11,893 nt of DNA, taken from Flavobacteriales bacterium UBA1112. Lineage in GTDB: Bacteria; Bacteroidota; Bacteroidia; Flavobacteriales_D; Sanyastnellaceae. The notes below the pieces were generated by a model. It was not told the DNA's origin and did no database searches. It saw only the letters and a list, made by a program, of their open reading frames with translations. Of the stretch, positions 1-6,777 are shown piece by piece. Position 1 is the stretch's first letter, and every line of letters begins with the position of its first letter. The stretch lies in the NCBI GenBank assembly GCA_002313415.1, contig DCBH01000089.1, positions 1 through 11,893 of the forward strand. Direction: 5' to 3'. Position numbers and translations under genes: made by a program.

Positions 1-32
1 CGCCATGTTTTCTTGGAGTCTTGGGACGCCAT
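1..32 (-). CDS. 5' end of an unidentified gene (partial)
   Basis: An ATG at 32-30 opens a frame that stays open to the window edge and reads MASQDSKKTWR. Eleven residues are too few to assign a family. The support is positional: it lies on the same strand just downstream of the hydroxybutyryl-CoA dehydrogenase gene, and a TATCTTTA box ends 5 nt before the ATG, the same arrangement seen before several other genes here. It could equally be a chance ATG in intergenic DNA. Confidence 0.35.
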   Translation of the reverse strand, partial: MASQDSKKTW

Positions 33-37
33 GCCCC

Positions 38-45
38 TAAAGATA
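38..45 (-). promoter_or_regulatory. -7-like box before the partial gene at the left edge
   Basis: The minus strand reads TATCTTTA, one mismatch from the Bacteroidota -7 consensus TAnnTTTG, followed by GGGGC and then ATG. No clear -33 TTG was found at the usual distance. If used, transcription would begin at or next to the start codon. Confidence 0.3.
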
Positions 46-46
46 A

Positions 47-65
47 AGGAGGTCGCTGACTTCCT
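47..65 (-). terminator. weak terminator-like hairpin after hbd
   Basis: Read on the minus strand, AGGAAGTC and GACCTCCT pair around a 3-nt AGC loop with one A/C mismatch, followed by TTATCTTT. It sits 5 nt past the dehydrogenase stop codon. The stem is short and the T tract interrupted, so termination is uncertain. On the plus strand the mismatch becomes a G-U pair. Confidence 0.3.
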
Positions 66-69
66 GAGA

Positions 70-957
70 TTATTTTGAGAAGGTCGGCGCGACCACAAGC
101 TCCTTGGAGCCTCGCGTATGAATGTAAAATCCCTCGCCGGACTTGACGCCGAGTTTTCCGGCCATGACCATATTGACGAGCAGGGGACAAGGTGCGTATT
201 TGTCTTGTCCCAATCCGTCATGCAACACCCTGAGGATGCTTAAACACACATCCAAACCGATGAAGTCGGCGAGTTGAAGCGGCCCCATGGGATGTGCCAT
301 ACCGAGCTTCATCACAGTGTCAATCTCTTCGACGCCGGCCACACCCTCGTGCAGGGTTAAAATGGCCTCATTGATCATCGGCATCAGGATGCGATTGGCG
401 ACAAACCCTGGGTAGTCGTTGACTTCCACGGGGACTTTGCCGAGTTGGGCACTGAGATTCATGACTTCAACACATGTTTGGTCAGAGGTGGCATAGCCGC
501 GAATCACCTCAACGAGCTTCATCACGGGAACCGGGTTCATGAAGTGCATGCCAATGACCTTCTCCGGACGTTGTGTTGCAGCAGCGATGCGTGTGATTGA
601 AATCGAACTTGTGTTGGTGGCCAGAATGCAGTCTGCAGGCGCTTTTGAATCGAGGTCGGAGAAAATTTTCAGTTTGAGATCGACATTTTCCGTGGCGGCT
701 TCTACGACCAAACTCGCTTGCGCGACAGCGGCACTCAAATCAGTGGTTGTGGTCAAACGTCCCAATGCCGACTCTTTGTCGGCAGCAGACATTTTTTCTT
801 TGGAAACCATGCGATCCATGTTCTTTCCAATGGTGGCCAATGCTCGGTCGAGAGCATCGGAAGAACGGTCCATCATGACCACGTCGTGGCCCGCTTGCGC
901 AAATACGTGGGCAATGCCATTGCCCATGGTCCCTGCTCCAATGACTGTTACATTCAT
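70..957 (-). CDS. hbd: 3-hydroxybutyryl-CoA dehydrogenase
   Basis: This is a cytoplasmic NAD(P)-dependent dehydrogenase interconverting 3-hydroxyacyl-CoA and 3-oxoacyl-CoA, in beta-oxidation, short-chain acyl-CoA or aromatic degradation routes (Hbd/PaaH/FadB2 type). The 295 residues match the stand-alone single-domain family. The N-terminal Rossmann fold has GAGTMG at residues 7-12 and an acidic cofactor residue, Asp30. The catalytic positions are visible: Ser117/118 in NTSSISI, His138 and Asn141 in GMHFMNP, Glu150, and Asn188 in the C-terminal helical domain, which ends in the family motif GVKSGEGFY (270-278). The ATG at 957 places the glycine motif at the usual distance. It lies 11 nt after the DUF5606 stop and is probably the last or next-to-last gene of that operon. 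Substrate chain length and NAD versus NADP preference cannot be read here. Confidence 0.93.
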   Translation of the reverse strand: MNVTVIGAGTMGNGIAHVFAQAGHDVVMMDRSSDALDRALATIGKNMDRMVSKEKMSAADKESALGRLTTTTDLSAAVAQASLVVEAATENVDLKLKIFSDLDSKAPADCILATNTSSISITRIAAATQRPEKVIGMHFMNPVPVMKLVEVIRGYATSDQTCVEVMNLSAQLGKVPVEVNDYPGFVANRILMPMINEAILTLHEGVAGVEEIDTVMKLGMAHPMGPLQLADFIGLDVCLSILRVLHDGLGQDKYAPCPLLVNMVMAGKLGVKSGEGFYIHTRGSKELVVAPTFSK

Positions 958-968
958 GATGTGGCTAC

Positions 969-1523
969 TTATTTCTTGGTGGGCGTCTTCACCGCCGACT
1001 TTTTGGCCGCCGACTTTTTCGCCGTGGGCTTTTTGGCTGCTGGTTTTTGAGCTCCTGCATTCTTCGCAGCTTTCTTCTCTTTTTTCGCTCCAGCCTTTGG
1101 TTCGGCTTTGGTTGAATCTTCCTTATCCGATTCTGGAGCTTCCAGCGGGAATGCACCTTTGCTTACCAACAGATTGTACCACTGAACGAGTTTTTTCAAA
1201 TCGCTTTGGTACACACGATCGTGGTCAAGTTCTGGTACAATGCCGTCTACGAAGTCACGGATGTTTTGAGCTGTGTCTTTGTGAGAGGGTCCTGAAGCGC
1301 CCTCCTGCTCTTTGTGCATTCGGTTGAGGATGTCCAAAAGAGGCAGATCCTCGTTCTGAGTGTACATGGTGATGTCTGCAAGATTGCTGACTCGTGCTGT
1401 GCCGGGTACGCTCGAGCGCTTTCCGTCCAACATGCTTTCCACCACGATGCTGGCGCTGCCGGAGGCCAGTACTTGATATAGGCCAGGCTTGCCGGCCACT
1501 GCGAGAATGTCTGTGATCTTCAT
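969..1523 (-). CDS. DUF5606 family protein with Lys/Ala-rich tail
   Basis: This is a conserved Bacteroidota protein of unknown function. The N-terminal part carries the features I associate with DUF5606: ILAVAGKPGLYQVLASG, an IVVESMLDGKR segment, then ADITMYT and LPLLDIL. A helical region follows (QNIRDFVDGIVPELD, DLKKLVQWYNLLV), and from about residue 130 to the end (184) the protein becomes a low-complexity basic tail rich in KKxxAKK units, like a histone H1 tail. I chose the ATG at 1523 rather than a TTG at 1556: it begins at the family's MKITDIL and has TACTTTCG 7 nt upstream. It sits between the HsdR-N-like gene (29 nt upstream) and hbd (11 nt downstream), so co-transcription is likely. 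No enzymatic motif is visible; the tail suggests nucleic-acid or polyanion binding, which is inference. Confidence 0.85.
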   Translation of the reverse strand: MKITDILAVAGKPGLYQVLASGSASIVVESMLDGKRSSVPGTARVSNLADITMYTQNEDLPLLDILNRMHKEQEGASGPSHKDTAQNIRDFVDGIVPELDHDRVYQSDLKKLVQWYNLLVSKGAFPLEAPESDKEDSTKAEPKAGAKKEKKAAKNAGAQKPAAKKPTAKKSAAKKSAVKTPTKK

Positions 1524-1530
1524 TGAGTTG

Positions 1531-1538
1531 CGAAAGTA
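1531..1538 (-). promoter_or_regulatory. -7-like box before the DUF5606 gene
   Basis: The minus strand reads TACTTTCG, then CAACTCA and the ATG at 1523. A TTTG lies upstream but at 15 nt, shorter than the 18-19 nt seen in the better promoters here. It lies between the HsdR-N-like stop and the DUF5606 start, so it would be an internal operon promoter. Confidence 0.4.
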
Positions 1539-1552
1539 CGCAATGACTGCCC

Positions 1553-2014
1553 TCAAAGGCCGGGACAGATCGGAAGTTCAGCAAGAGGAGACGCGTGCCC
1601 TTCAGTGTCGAGACCAAACGCCGCGTGCTTCAGCCCGTTTGTGACCAAAAGAACAGGGACATTCAACACCAAATTGTATCGAGCTGCCTGGGTCACTGCA
1701 TCTTGACTGAGCTTGACATTGGGCGCTTTGCATTCCACCAAGATGCGCGCCGTCCCATCGGGCGTGAAGGCGACAATGTCGGCGCGACGAGGCATGCCAT
1801 TGAGTTTCAGTTGGTGTTCCACGGACATGCAGCCCAGTGGGTAGCCCAATCCATCATTCAAGTGATGAATGACGTGCTGTCGAACCCATTCCTCTGGTTC
1901 CAGAGCCACCCACTTTCTGCGGGCCAAACAGAGCACCTCAGAACCGCCTCGATCGAGCTGACGCATCTGCAAAGACGCAGCAGGCCATTGCAACTGGGGC
2001 ATGCGGGATTTCAT
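1553..2014 (-). CDS. HsdR N-terminal-like PD-(D/E)XK domain protein
   Basis: A 153-residue stand-alone protein resembling the N-terminal nuclease domain of type I restriction HsdR subunits (HSDR_N_2 type). The nuclease signature is visible: Asp79 in RRADIVAF and Glu94-x-Lys96 in ILVECKAP, with a later Gln109 in TQAARYN as in HsdR domains, and Glu66 on the preceding helix. No helicase motor, specificity subunit or methylase lies nearby, so this is not a restriction system. Such orphan proteins recur beside holA in Bacteroidota, which fits the divergent holA here. The natural role is unknown; DNA end or repair-related processing is a guess. The ATG at 2014 is preceded by TAGATTCG with a 4-nt gap; an alternative ATG lies four codons in. 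Confidence 0.85.
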   Translation of the reverse strand: MKSRMPQLQWPAASLQMRQLDRGGSEVLCLARRKWVALEPEEWVRQHVIHHLNDGLGYPLGCMSVEHQLKLNGMPRRADIVAFTPDGTARILVECKAPNVKLSQDAVTQAARYNLVLNVPVLLVTNGLKHAAFGLDTEGHASPLAELPICPGL

Positions 2015-2018
2015 GCCG

Positions 2019-2026
2019 CGAATCTA
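2019..2026 (-). promoter_or_regulatory. -7-like box before the HsdR-N-like gene
   Basis: The minus strand reads TAGATTCG, then CGGC and the ATG at 2014. No TTG sits at the usual -33 distance. It faces away from the holA box across 13 bp, so both promoters share the 38-bp divergent gap. Confidence 0.45.
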
Positions 2027-2039
2027 CTTCTTGAGACAG

Positions 2040-2047
2040 TACCTTCG
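2040..2047 (+). promoter_or_regulatory. -7-like box before holA
   Basis: TACCTTCG is followed by CAGGT and the holA ATG at 2053. It matches the TAnnTTCG form seen before the HsdR-N-like, DUF5606 and kelch genes. No clear -33 element was found. Confidence 0.45.
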
Positions 2048-2052
2048 CAGGT

Positions 2053-3069
2053 ATGCCTCATCGCCAAATTGTTCGGAACATCAATTCGGGTAAGCTCGAT
2101 TCGATCTACGTGCTGCATGGTGAGGAACCCTTTTTCATCTCGGAAATTGTTCAATCGTTGCTCGACACGGTGGTTGAGGAAGGATTCAAAGATTTCAATG
2201 AAACGGTGCTTTACGGAAGAGACACGAATGTTGATGATGTGCTGGCTGCGGCTCGCCGTTTTCCCATGATGGCCGATCGTCAGTTGGTTCTTGTCAAGGA
2301 GGCTCAGGACATGCGCATGTGGAAGCGCAAAGAGGACATGGCAAAACTGGCGGCTTATGCGGAAGATCCAGTACCCACGACAGTCTTGGTGTTTGCGCAT
2401 CCACACAAAAAAATAGACAGTCGTTTGAAGGCAGTGAAGACCATGTCTCGCCAAGGAACGCTGTTTCTGAGCGACAAAATTCGCGACCACAAATTGCCTC
2501 AGTGGATTGTAGGCTATGCTGACAGCAGAGGTCTCAAAGTTGACGGCCGCGTTTCTCAATTGCTCGCCGAGAGTTTGGGCACCAACCTTCAAAAGGTGGC
2601 CAATGAGCTTTCGAAACTCCATATTTTGCTGCCTGAGGGCACACAAGTGACCGCAGAGCACGTGGAACAGCACATTGGCATCAGCAAAGATTACAACGTC
2701 TTTGAGTTGCAACGGGCATTGGGCAACAAAGACATTGAAAGGGCCAACCGCATCGTGCAGTATTTCGAGGCCAACCCCAAGAATGCACCTCTTGCCATGG
2801 TTGTTCCTGTATTGCACGCCTACTTTGCCCGAGTACTTGTGTATCAAACGTTGCAAGACCGGTCAGAAGCAGCTGCTGCCAAAGCGATGCGTTGCAGTCC
2901 TTACGCTGTCCGCGATTATGCGAGGGCTGCAGGGACGTTTAGCCCCGCGAAAGTGGAGCGCATTTTTGGCTATCTACGCGACGCAGACAAAAAGGCCAAA
3001 GGACGTTCCAATGCCACCACATCGGACGGTATGCTCCTCAGAGAGGCGGTGTTCAAAATTTTGCATTGA
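2053..3069 (+). CDS. holA: DNA polymerase III subunit delta
   Basis: The delta subunit opens the beta sliding clamp within the clamp-loader complex during chromosome replication. The 338-residue length is normal. The N-terminal region has the characteristic YVLHGEEPFFISEIVQ segment (residues 19-34), then a KxxDSRLKAVK stretch and LFLSDKIRDHKLPQWIVGYA, a helical middle domain with LGTNLQKVANELSKL, and a C-terminal collar region that contains ISKDYNVFELQRALGN and ends in REAVFKIL. No Walker A motif is present, as expected for delta. The ATG at 2053 is the only usable start, because an in-frame TGA lies at 2032. It is divergent from the HsdR-N-like gene and 11 nt upstream of hemE, so the two are probably co-transcribed. 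Confidence 0.93.
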   Translation: MPHRQIVRNINSGKLDSIYVLHGEEPFFISEIVQSLLDTVVEEGFKDFNETVLYGRDTNVDDVLAAARRFPMMADRQLVLVKEAQDMRMWKRKEDMAKLAAYAEDPVPTTVLVFAHPHKKIDSRLKAVKTMSRQGTLFLSDKIRDHKLPQWIVGYADSRGLKVDGRVSQLLAESLGTNLQKVANELSKLHILLPEGTQVTAEHVEQHIGISKDYNVFELQRALGNKDIERANRIVQYFEANPKNAPLAMVVPVLHAYFARVLVYQTLQDRSEAAAAKAMRCSPYAVRDYARAAGTFSPAKVERIFGYLRDADKKAKGRSNATTSDGMLLREAVFKILH

Positions 3070-3080
3070 CCTTTGCCCTC

Positions 3081-4145
3081 ATGAACGATTTGTTGTTGCG
3101 AGCCCTCCGGGGTGAAGAGGTTGAACGTCCACCGGTGTGGATGATGCGCCAAGCAGGGCGAACTTTGCCTGAATATCGAGCTGTTCGTGCCGAAGCGGGA
3201 GGGTTCAAGGATTTGCTCATGAACCCAAATCGTGCGGCAGAGGTCACGATACAACCGATTGAAGCATATGGGGTGGATGCAGCGATTTTATTCAGTGACA
3301 TTTTGGTGGTGCCAGAGGCCATGGGCTTGCCCTACAACCTCGTGGAAAAAGTTGGGCCGCGATTTCCGGAAACCATTCGGTCACTTGCGGACCTCAATCG
3401 TCTCCATGAAGTGGATCCTGGGCGAGATTTGAAATATGTGATTGACGCCATTGAAGTGACGTTGAAGGAGCTTCAAGGCAGGGTACCTCTCATTGGCTTT
3501 GCGGGAGCGCCATGGACGTTGTTTTGTTACATGGTGGAGGGCAAAGGGAGCAAAGACTGGACTTTGGCGCGGCGCATGTTGTGGGAAGAGCCGGCTCTGT
3601 CCGATGCACTCTTGACAGCAATTACAAAGGCCACCAAAGCTTACTTGCACGCCCAAATTGAGGCTGGTGTCCACGTCGTTCAACTCTTTGACAGTTGGGC
3701 AGGTTCTCTCAGTCGGGAGCTCTATGTCCAGCGCATCTTGCCGCACATGCAAGACTTGGTGGAAGGATTGAGGGGCCGCGTTCCTTTGACGGTATTTGCA
3801 AAGGGAGGGAGTCACTTCCTGAAGGACCTTGCCACGTTGCCGTGTACCGCCCTTGGGCTCGATTGGCAGACCAACCGGCAATGGGCTCGACGGCTTGCAG
3901 ATGAGGCTCCCGGCGGTCCAAAACTCCTTCAAGGCAACCTCGACCCCAGCACCTTGTACGCAAATCCTGGCATCATTCGTGCAGAGACCCATCGTATGAT
4001 TGATGAATTGGGCATCCAACGCACCATCGCTAACTTGGGCCACGGTTTGTATCCCGACATCCCCGCCGATCACGGAAGAGCCTTTGTTCAGGCGGTGAAG
4101 GAGTACACCCCTGCAACTGAACGAGAAACAACCACATCTGTATGA
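3081..4145 (+). CDS. hemE: uroporphyrinogen decarboxylase
   Basis: HemE is the cytoplasmic enzyme that decarboxylates the four acetate side chains of uroporphyrinogen III to give coproporphyrinogen III in heme biosynthesis. The 354-residue length is typical. Both family signatures are present: PPVWMMRQAGRTLPEY (17-32), with the substrate-binding arginines, and IGFAGAPWTLFCYMVEG (138-154). Equivalents of the human active-site residues can be placed at Asp73, Tyr150, Ser205 in LFDSWAG, and His321 in NLGHGLYPDIP. I chose the ATG at 3081; an upstream TTG at 3066 overlaps the holA stop. Ahead of the ATG is GACCTTTG with a 5-nt gap, one base from a -7 box, so a weak internal promoter is possible. 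Its stop codon overlaps the next start by 4 nt. Confidence 0.97.
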   Translation: MNDLLLRALRGEEVERPPVWMMRQAGRTLPEYRAVRAEAGGFKDLLMNPNRAAEVTIQPIEAYGVDAAILFSDILVVPEAMGLPYNLVEKVGPRFPETIRSLADLNRLHEVDPGRDLKYVIDAIEVTLKELQGRVPLIGFAGAPWTLFCYMVEGKGSKDWTLARRMLWEEPALSDALLTAITKATKAYLHAQIEAGVHVVQLFDSWAGSLSRELYVQRILPHMQDLVEGLRGRVPLTVFAKGGSHFLKDLATLPCTALGLDWQTNRQWARRLADEAPGGPKLLQGNLDPSTLYANPGIIRAETHRMIDELGIQRTIANLGHGLYPDIPADHGRAFVQAVKEYTPATERETTTSV

Positions 4146-5335
4146 TTTTTAAAATAAATTCGTCGAGCTTGACACGCACAGGCATGGCCACACTGGCATT
4201 GACTTGTTGCGGGATTCAAGCCCAAAACCTTGTCCCCAACGCGAGCTTTGAACAGGTTGCTGAGGATACCAGGGAAAAAGACATCAAGACATTTGGCTTG
4301 GTGAATGCTGTGACCAACGACTGGAGTGGTGCAACAGACGTCTCGCCTGACCTTTTCATGGTGCGCGAAAAGGAAAGTAAAGTCACTGCACCTTGCAATG
4401 ATTATGGTTATCAGGACCCTGAGGACGGTGACTTTTATGCGGGATTCCGAGCCTACAGCAAAAGTCCCAAACTCAAGCGCTCTTACCTGCAGGTTCAACT
4501 CACCGAGAAGCTCCAAGAAAATCAGATGTACTGCGTATCCTTTGACCTGAGTCTCGCCGATTTGAGCCGATACGCGGTGCCAGACATTGGAGCCGTGTTG
4601 AGTGATCGCAAAATGGACCGGGGAGGTTCGGCACCGATTTTGCAAAAACCAGACGTGCGTCACAAAAGCAACAAGACCATGGTGTTTATGGATGGTTGGG
4701 AAACCGTTTGTGGCACGTTCACAGGCACGGGCGAAGAGGAGTACCTGACCATTGGCTGCTTCGGTGGTGATGCCAGCATTGACGAAGAAAAAATCAAACG
4801 CCCCATGGGCAACGATTGCTTCGCGGGCAAAGCCCAACAGCCACAAGCATATTACTACGTAGAAAACGTCAAGGTCGAGGCCATCACCGCGTTGAGTCAA
4901 TGCAAGTGTGGAAAGGCCGATGAGCGAGACATGGATTTGGTGTACGGTTCATCAAGCAATTTGCCTGACGATGCCACCGCAAAGCAACGCGTGGAGGATG
5001 AGGGGATCTATTATGCCTTCCTCAAGCGGATGCCCACAACGGCAGGAAAGAACACCATCGCCAAGGTTGTCACCATTCTCAATGACAATCCCAGCATGAA
5101 TTTGGAGATTGTAGGGCATTGTGATGACGATGAATTCCTCGAAGGAAAAATCAACGTACGCTACAAGGGAATCGGCAAAAAACGTGCAGGTCAGGTCAAG
5201 CGACTTCTTGAAGCTGCCGGGATCGCGCCTGAAAGATTGACAGTCAGTGGCCGCGAGAATACAGATCCGGCAAGCACCCGCGACAGCGAAATCGCGCGTG
5301 CCCAAAATCGCAGAGTCTCGTTCCTTGTGAAGTAA
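4142..5335 (+). CDS. OmpA-family secreted/outer-membrane protein
   Basis: A 397-residue exported protein. An N-terminal signal peptide ends near GIQAQ (residues 24-28). The following region begins NLVPNASFE and includes LQVQLTEKLQENQMYCVSFDLSLADLS, resembling a beta-sandwich carbohydrate-binding-like domain common in Bacteroidota surface proteins. The C-terminal 75 or so residues form an OmpA-like peptidoglycan-binding domain: IVGHCDDDE with Asp328, KKRAGQVKRLLEAAGI with Arg348, RLTVSGREN, and the closing QNRRVSFLVK. Asp328 and Arg348 correspond to the diaminopimelate-binding pair. No beta-barrel is evident, so it likely tethers a surface domain to peptidoglycan. A small CKC cluster links the halves. 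It starts at ATGA overlapping the hemE stop, implying translational coupling; a functional link to heme synthesis is not shown. Confidence 0.85.
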   Translation: MIFKINSSSLTRTGMATLALTCCGIQAQNLVPNASFEQVAEDTREKDIKTFGLVNAVTNDWSGATDVSPDLFMVREKESKVTAPCNDYGYQDPEDGDFYAGFRAYSKSPKLKRSYLQVQLTEKLQENQMYCVSFDLSLADLSRYAVPDIGAVLSDRKMDRGGSAPILQKPDVRHKSNKTMVFMDGWETVCGTFTGTGEEEYLTIGCFGGDASIDEEKIKRPMGNDCFAGKAQQPQAYYYVENVKVEAITALSQCKCGKADERDMDLVYGSSSNLPDDATAKQRVEDEGIYYAFLKRMPTTAGKNTIAKVVTILNDNPSMNLEIVGHCDDDEFLEGKINVRYKGIGKKRAGQVKRLLEAAGIAPERLTVSGRENTDPASTRDSEIARAQNRRVSFLVK

Positions 5336-5361
5336 GGGCTTTCCCAAATAAGCAACACAAA

Positions 5362-5387
5362 GGGCATCCAATTGGATGCCCTTTTTT
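5362..5387 (+). terminator. Rho-independent terminator of the holA-hemE-ompA block
   Basis: GGGCATCC (5362-5369) and GGATGCCC (5374-5381) form a perfect 8-bp stem with an AATT loop, followed by six T. It begins 26 nt after the OmpA-gene stop. On the minus strand the same stem is followed by TTTGTGTTG, so it may also end the convergent transporter transcript. Confidence 0.9.
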
Positions 5388-5414
5388 ATTTCGCTGTCTG
5401 GTGGGATTTTCTTG

Positions 5415-6728
5415 TCATGAGGCCATTTTCAAATGGCCACGGTGCGATTTGGGAATCCATTGAAGAAGGGTGAAGGCAATCAAGAACAGGAACACCAGAG
5501 CCAAAATGCTGTTGCGCATTGACCCTGTGAGGCCTTCGATGTATCCCCATCCAAACATGCCAATGACCAATCCACTCTTTTCGAGGACCTCATAAAAACT
5601 GAAGTACGACGCATTGTCGTCCGTCTTGGGAATGAGCTTGCTGTAGGTGGAGCGGTTCAGGCTTTGAGTGCCCCCCATCATGAATCCAATGACTCCCGCA
5701 GCCACATAAAACCCTTCCTTGCTAGAGGCGAAAAAGTAAGCGTAGACGCATACTGCACACCATGCCAAGATGCACCCTCCAAGCGCTTTCACATTTCCAA
5801 TCTTACCACTGCACCAAGCAACAAAAAAAGCGCCGGGAATGGCCACAACTTGAACAAGAAGGGTGGCGACGATGAGCTCTGCTGAGGTCAGAGCCACTTC
5901 TTTGATTCCAAAACTTGTGGCCATCAACATGATGGTTTGAATGGCCATACTCATGACGAAAAATGAGCTGAGGTAGCGAGTCAGGTGCAATTCCCCTCGA
6001 AGGTCCTTGGCCACAACGCGCAACTCCCGGAATCCCTGTGTGAGAAGGTTTCCTTCGGGTCGGGCGTTGTGAGGGTTGGAGGGAAGCTTGCGGAAGGCGG
6101 GTTGAGCCCAACTTACCCACCAAACACCGACAAGGACAAAAGCCCATTTTGTCAAGTGATTACCCACGCCCATGATGAATGCCAAGCAAATGAGAAGCAA
6201 GGTCACCGACCCGATGTAGCCCATGACGTAACCTCGAGCTCCGAGCTTGTCGTGTTCTTCAGGGGGGGCGATTTCTGGCAAATAAGCATTGTAGAATCCG
6301 AGGCTTCCCCAGAATCCGAGGTTGGCCAAAAACAAAGATCCCATGCTCCATTCGAGACGATCAGGGTTGAAGAAAAACATGCTGGCACATCCCGCTGCGC
6401 CTGCGTAGCAAAAGATCTTCATGAACGTCAGCTTTTTGCCAGCGTAATCCGCCATACCGCTGAGCAACGGACTTAAAAAGATGATGACCAAGAAGCTCGT
6501 GGCCAAGACGTAGCTGTAAAGTTGTGTGTTGAGAAATTCAAAACCCCAAAAAGACACCACATCACTGACCAAAGTGCCATCTTCTTCACGAACGGTGGTC
6601 ATGGCGTTGTAAAAGATGGGGAAGATGGTGGTGGTGATGACGAGTGAATACACACTGTTGGCCCAATCGTACATCGCCCATGCATTTTGGACTTTCTTGT
6701 TGTACGTGGGTGCATCATGAACAGTCAT
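5415..6728 (-). CDS. MFS transporter, UMF1 (Atg22-like) family
   Basis: An inner-membrane carrier of 437 residues with about twelve hydrophobic segments. The N-terminal NAWAMYDWANSVYSLVITTTIFPIFY region is the hallmark of UMF1/Atg22-type MFS proteins. Also seen are GMADYAGKK in the first cytoplasmic loop, LPEIAPPEEHDKLGARGYVMGYIGS, and a late GGTQSLNRSTYSKLIPKTDDNASYFSFYEVLEKSG, all consistent with the family. Yeast Atg22 exports amino acids from the vacuole; substrates of bacterial members are mostly unknown, so none is assigned. I chose the ATG at 6728 over a TTG three codons upstream. It is divergent from lhgO with only 49 bp between starts, so the two may share regulation through the inverted repeat at 6753-6771. 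Confidence 0.9.
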   Translation of the reverse strand: MTVHDAPTYNKKVQNAWAMYDWANSVYSLVITTTIFPIFYNAMTTVREEDGTLVSDVVSFWGFEFLNTQLYSYVLATSFLVIIFLSPLLSGMADYAGKKLTFMKIFCYAGAAGCASMFFFNPDRLEWSMGSLFLANLGFWGSLGFYNAYLPEIAPPEEHDKLGARGYVMGYIGSVTLLLICLAFIMGVGNHLTKWAFVLVGVWWVSWAQPAFRKLPSNPHNARPEGNLLTQGFRELRVVAKDLRGELHLTRYLSSFFVMSMAIQTIMLMATSFGIKEVALTSAELIVATLLVQVVAIPGAFFVAWCSGKIGNVKALGGCILAWCAVCVYAYFFASSKEGFYVAAGVIGFMMGGTQSLNRSTYSKLIPKTDDNASYFSFYEVLEKSGLVIGMFGWGYIEGLTGSMRNSILALVFLFLIAFTLLQWIPKSHRGHLKMAS

Positions 6729-6734
6729 GGCCGG

Positions 6735-6741
6735 CAAGATA
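6735..6741 (-). promoter_or_regulatory. possible -7 box for the UMF1 transporter
   Basis: The minus strand reads TATCTTG, then CCGGCC and the ATG at 6728. It is one T short of TAnnTTTG and has no clear -33 partner. Confidence 0.3.
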
Positions 6742-6752
6742 GGTTTCAGGTT

Positions 6753-6771
6753 GAAAGGTCCCGTACCTTTC
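6753..6771. repeat. perfect 7-bp inverted repeat in the divergent gap
   Basis: GAAAGGT (6753-6759) and ACCTTTC (6765-6771) are perfect complements separated by CCCGT. The element lies between the transporter and lhgO start codons and overlaps the possible lhgO -7 box. It has the size and symmetry of a dimeric repressor operator, or could be a small RNA hairpin. No regulator gene is adjacent. Confidence 0.5.
6764..6771 (+). promoter_or_regulatory. possible -7 box for lhgO
   Basis: TACCTTTC is followed by CCCTCG and the ATG at 6778, one base from TAnnTTTG. It coincides with the right arm of the inverted repeat, so a protein bound there would block it. Confidence 0.35.
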
Positions 6772-6777
6772 CCCTCG

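Noticed and set aside
539..1327. 262-residue plus-strand open frame across hbd and the DUF5606 gene
   Set aside because: It is antisense to two recognised genes, with a low-complexity stretch that is just the reverse of the Lys/Ala tail.
1553..2014. Type I restriction-modification locus
   Set aside because: Only the nuclease-like N-terminal domain is present; no motor, specificity or methylase gene lies nearby.
2011..2856. 281-residue minus-strand open frame across holA
   Set aside because: It lies antisense to a confidently identified holA, resembles no family, and is explained by codon bias of the real gene.
4088..4900. 270-residue minus-strand open frame across the hemE end and OmpA-family gene
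   Set aside because: It is antisense to a gene with clear signal peptide and OmpA motifs; no recognisable domain.
6727..6777. N-terminal extension of lhgO from the ATG at 6727
   Set aside because: The extra 17 residues do not resemble the family, whose members start just before the FAD motif, and the ATG would overlap the transporter start on the other strand.
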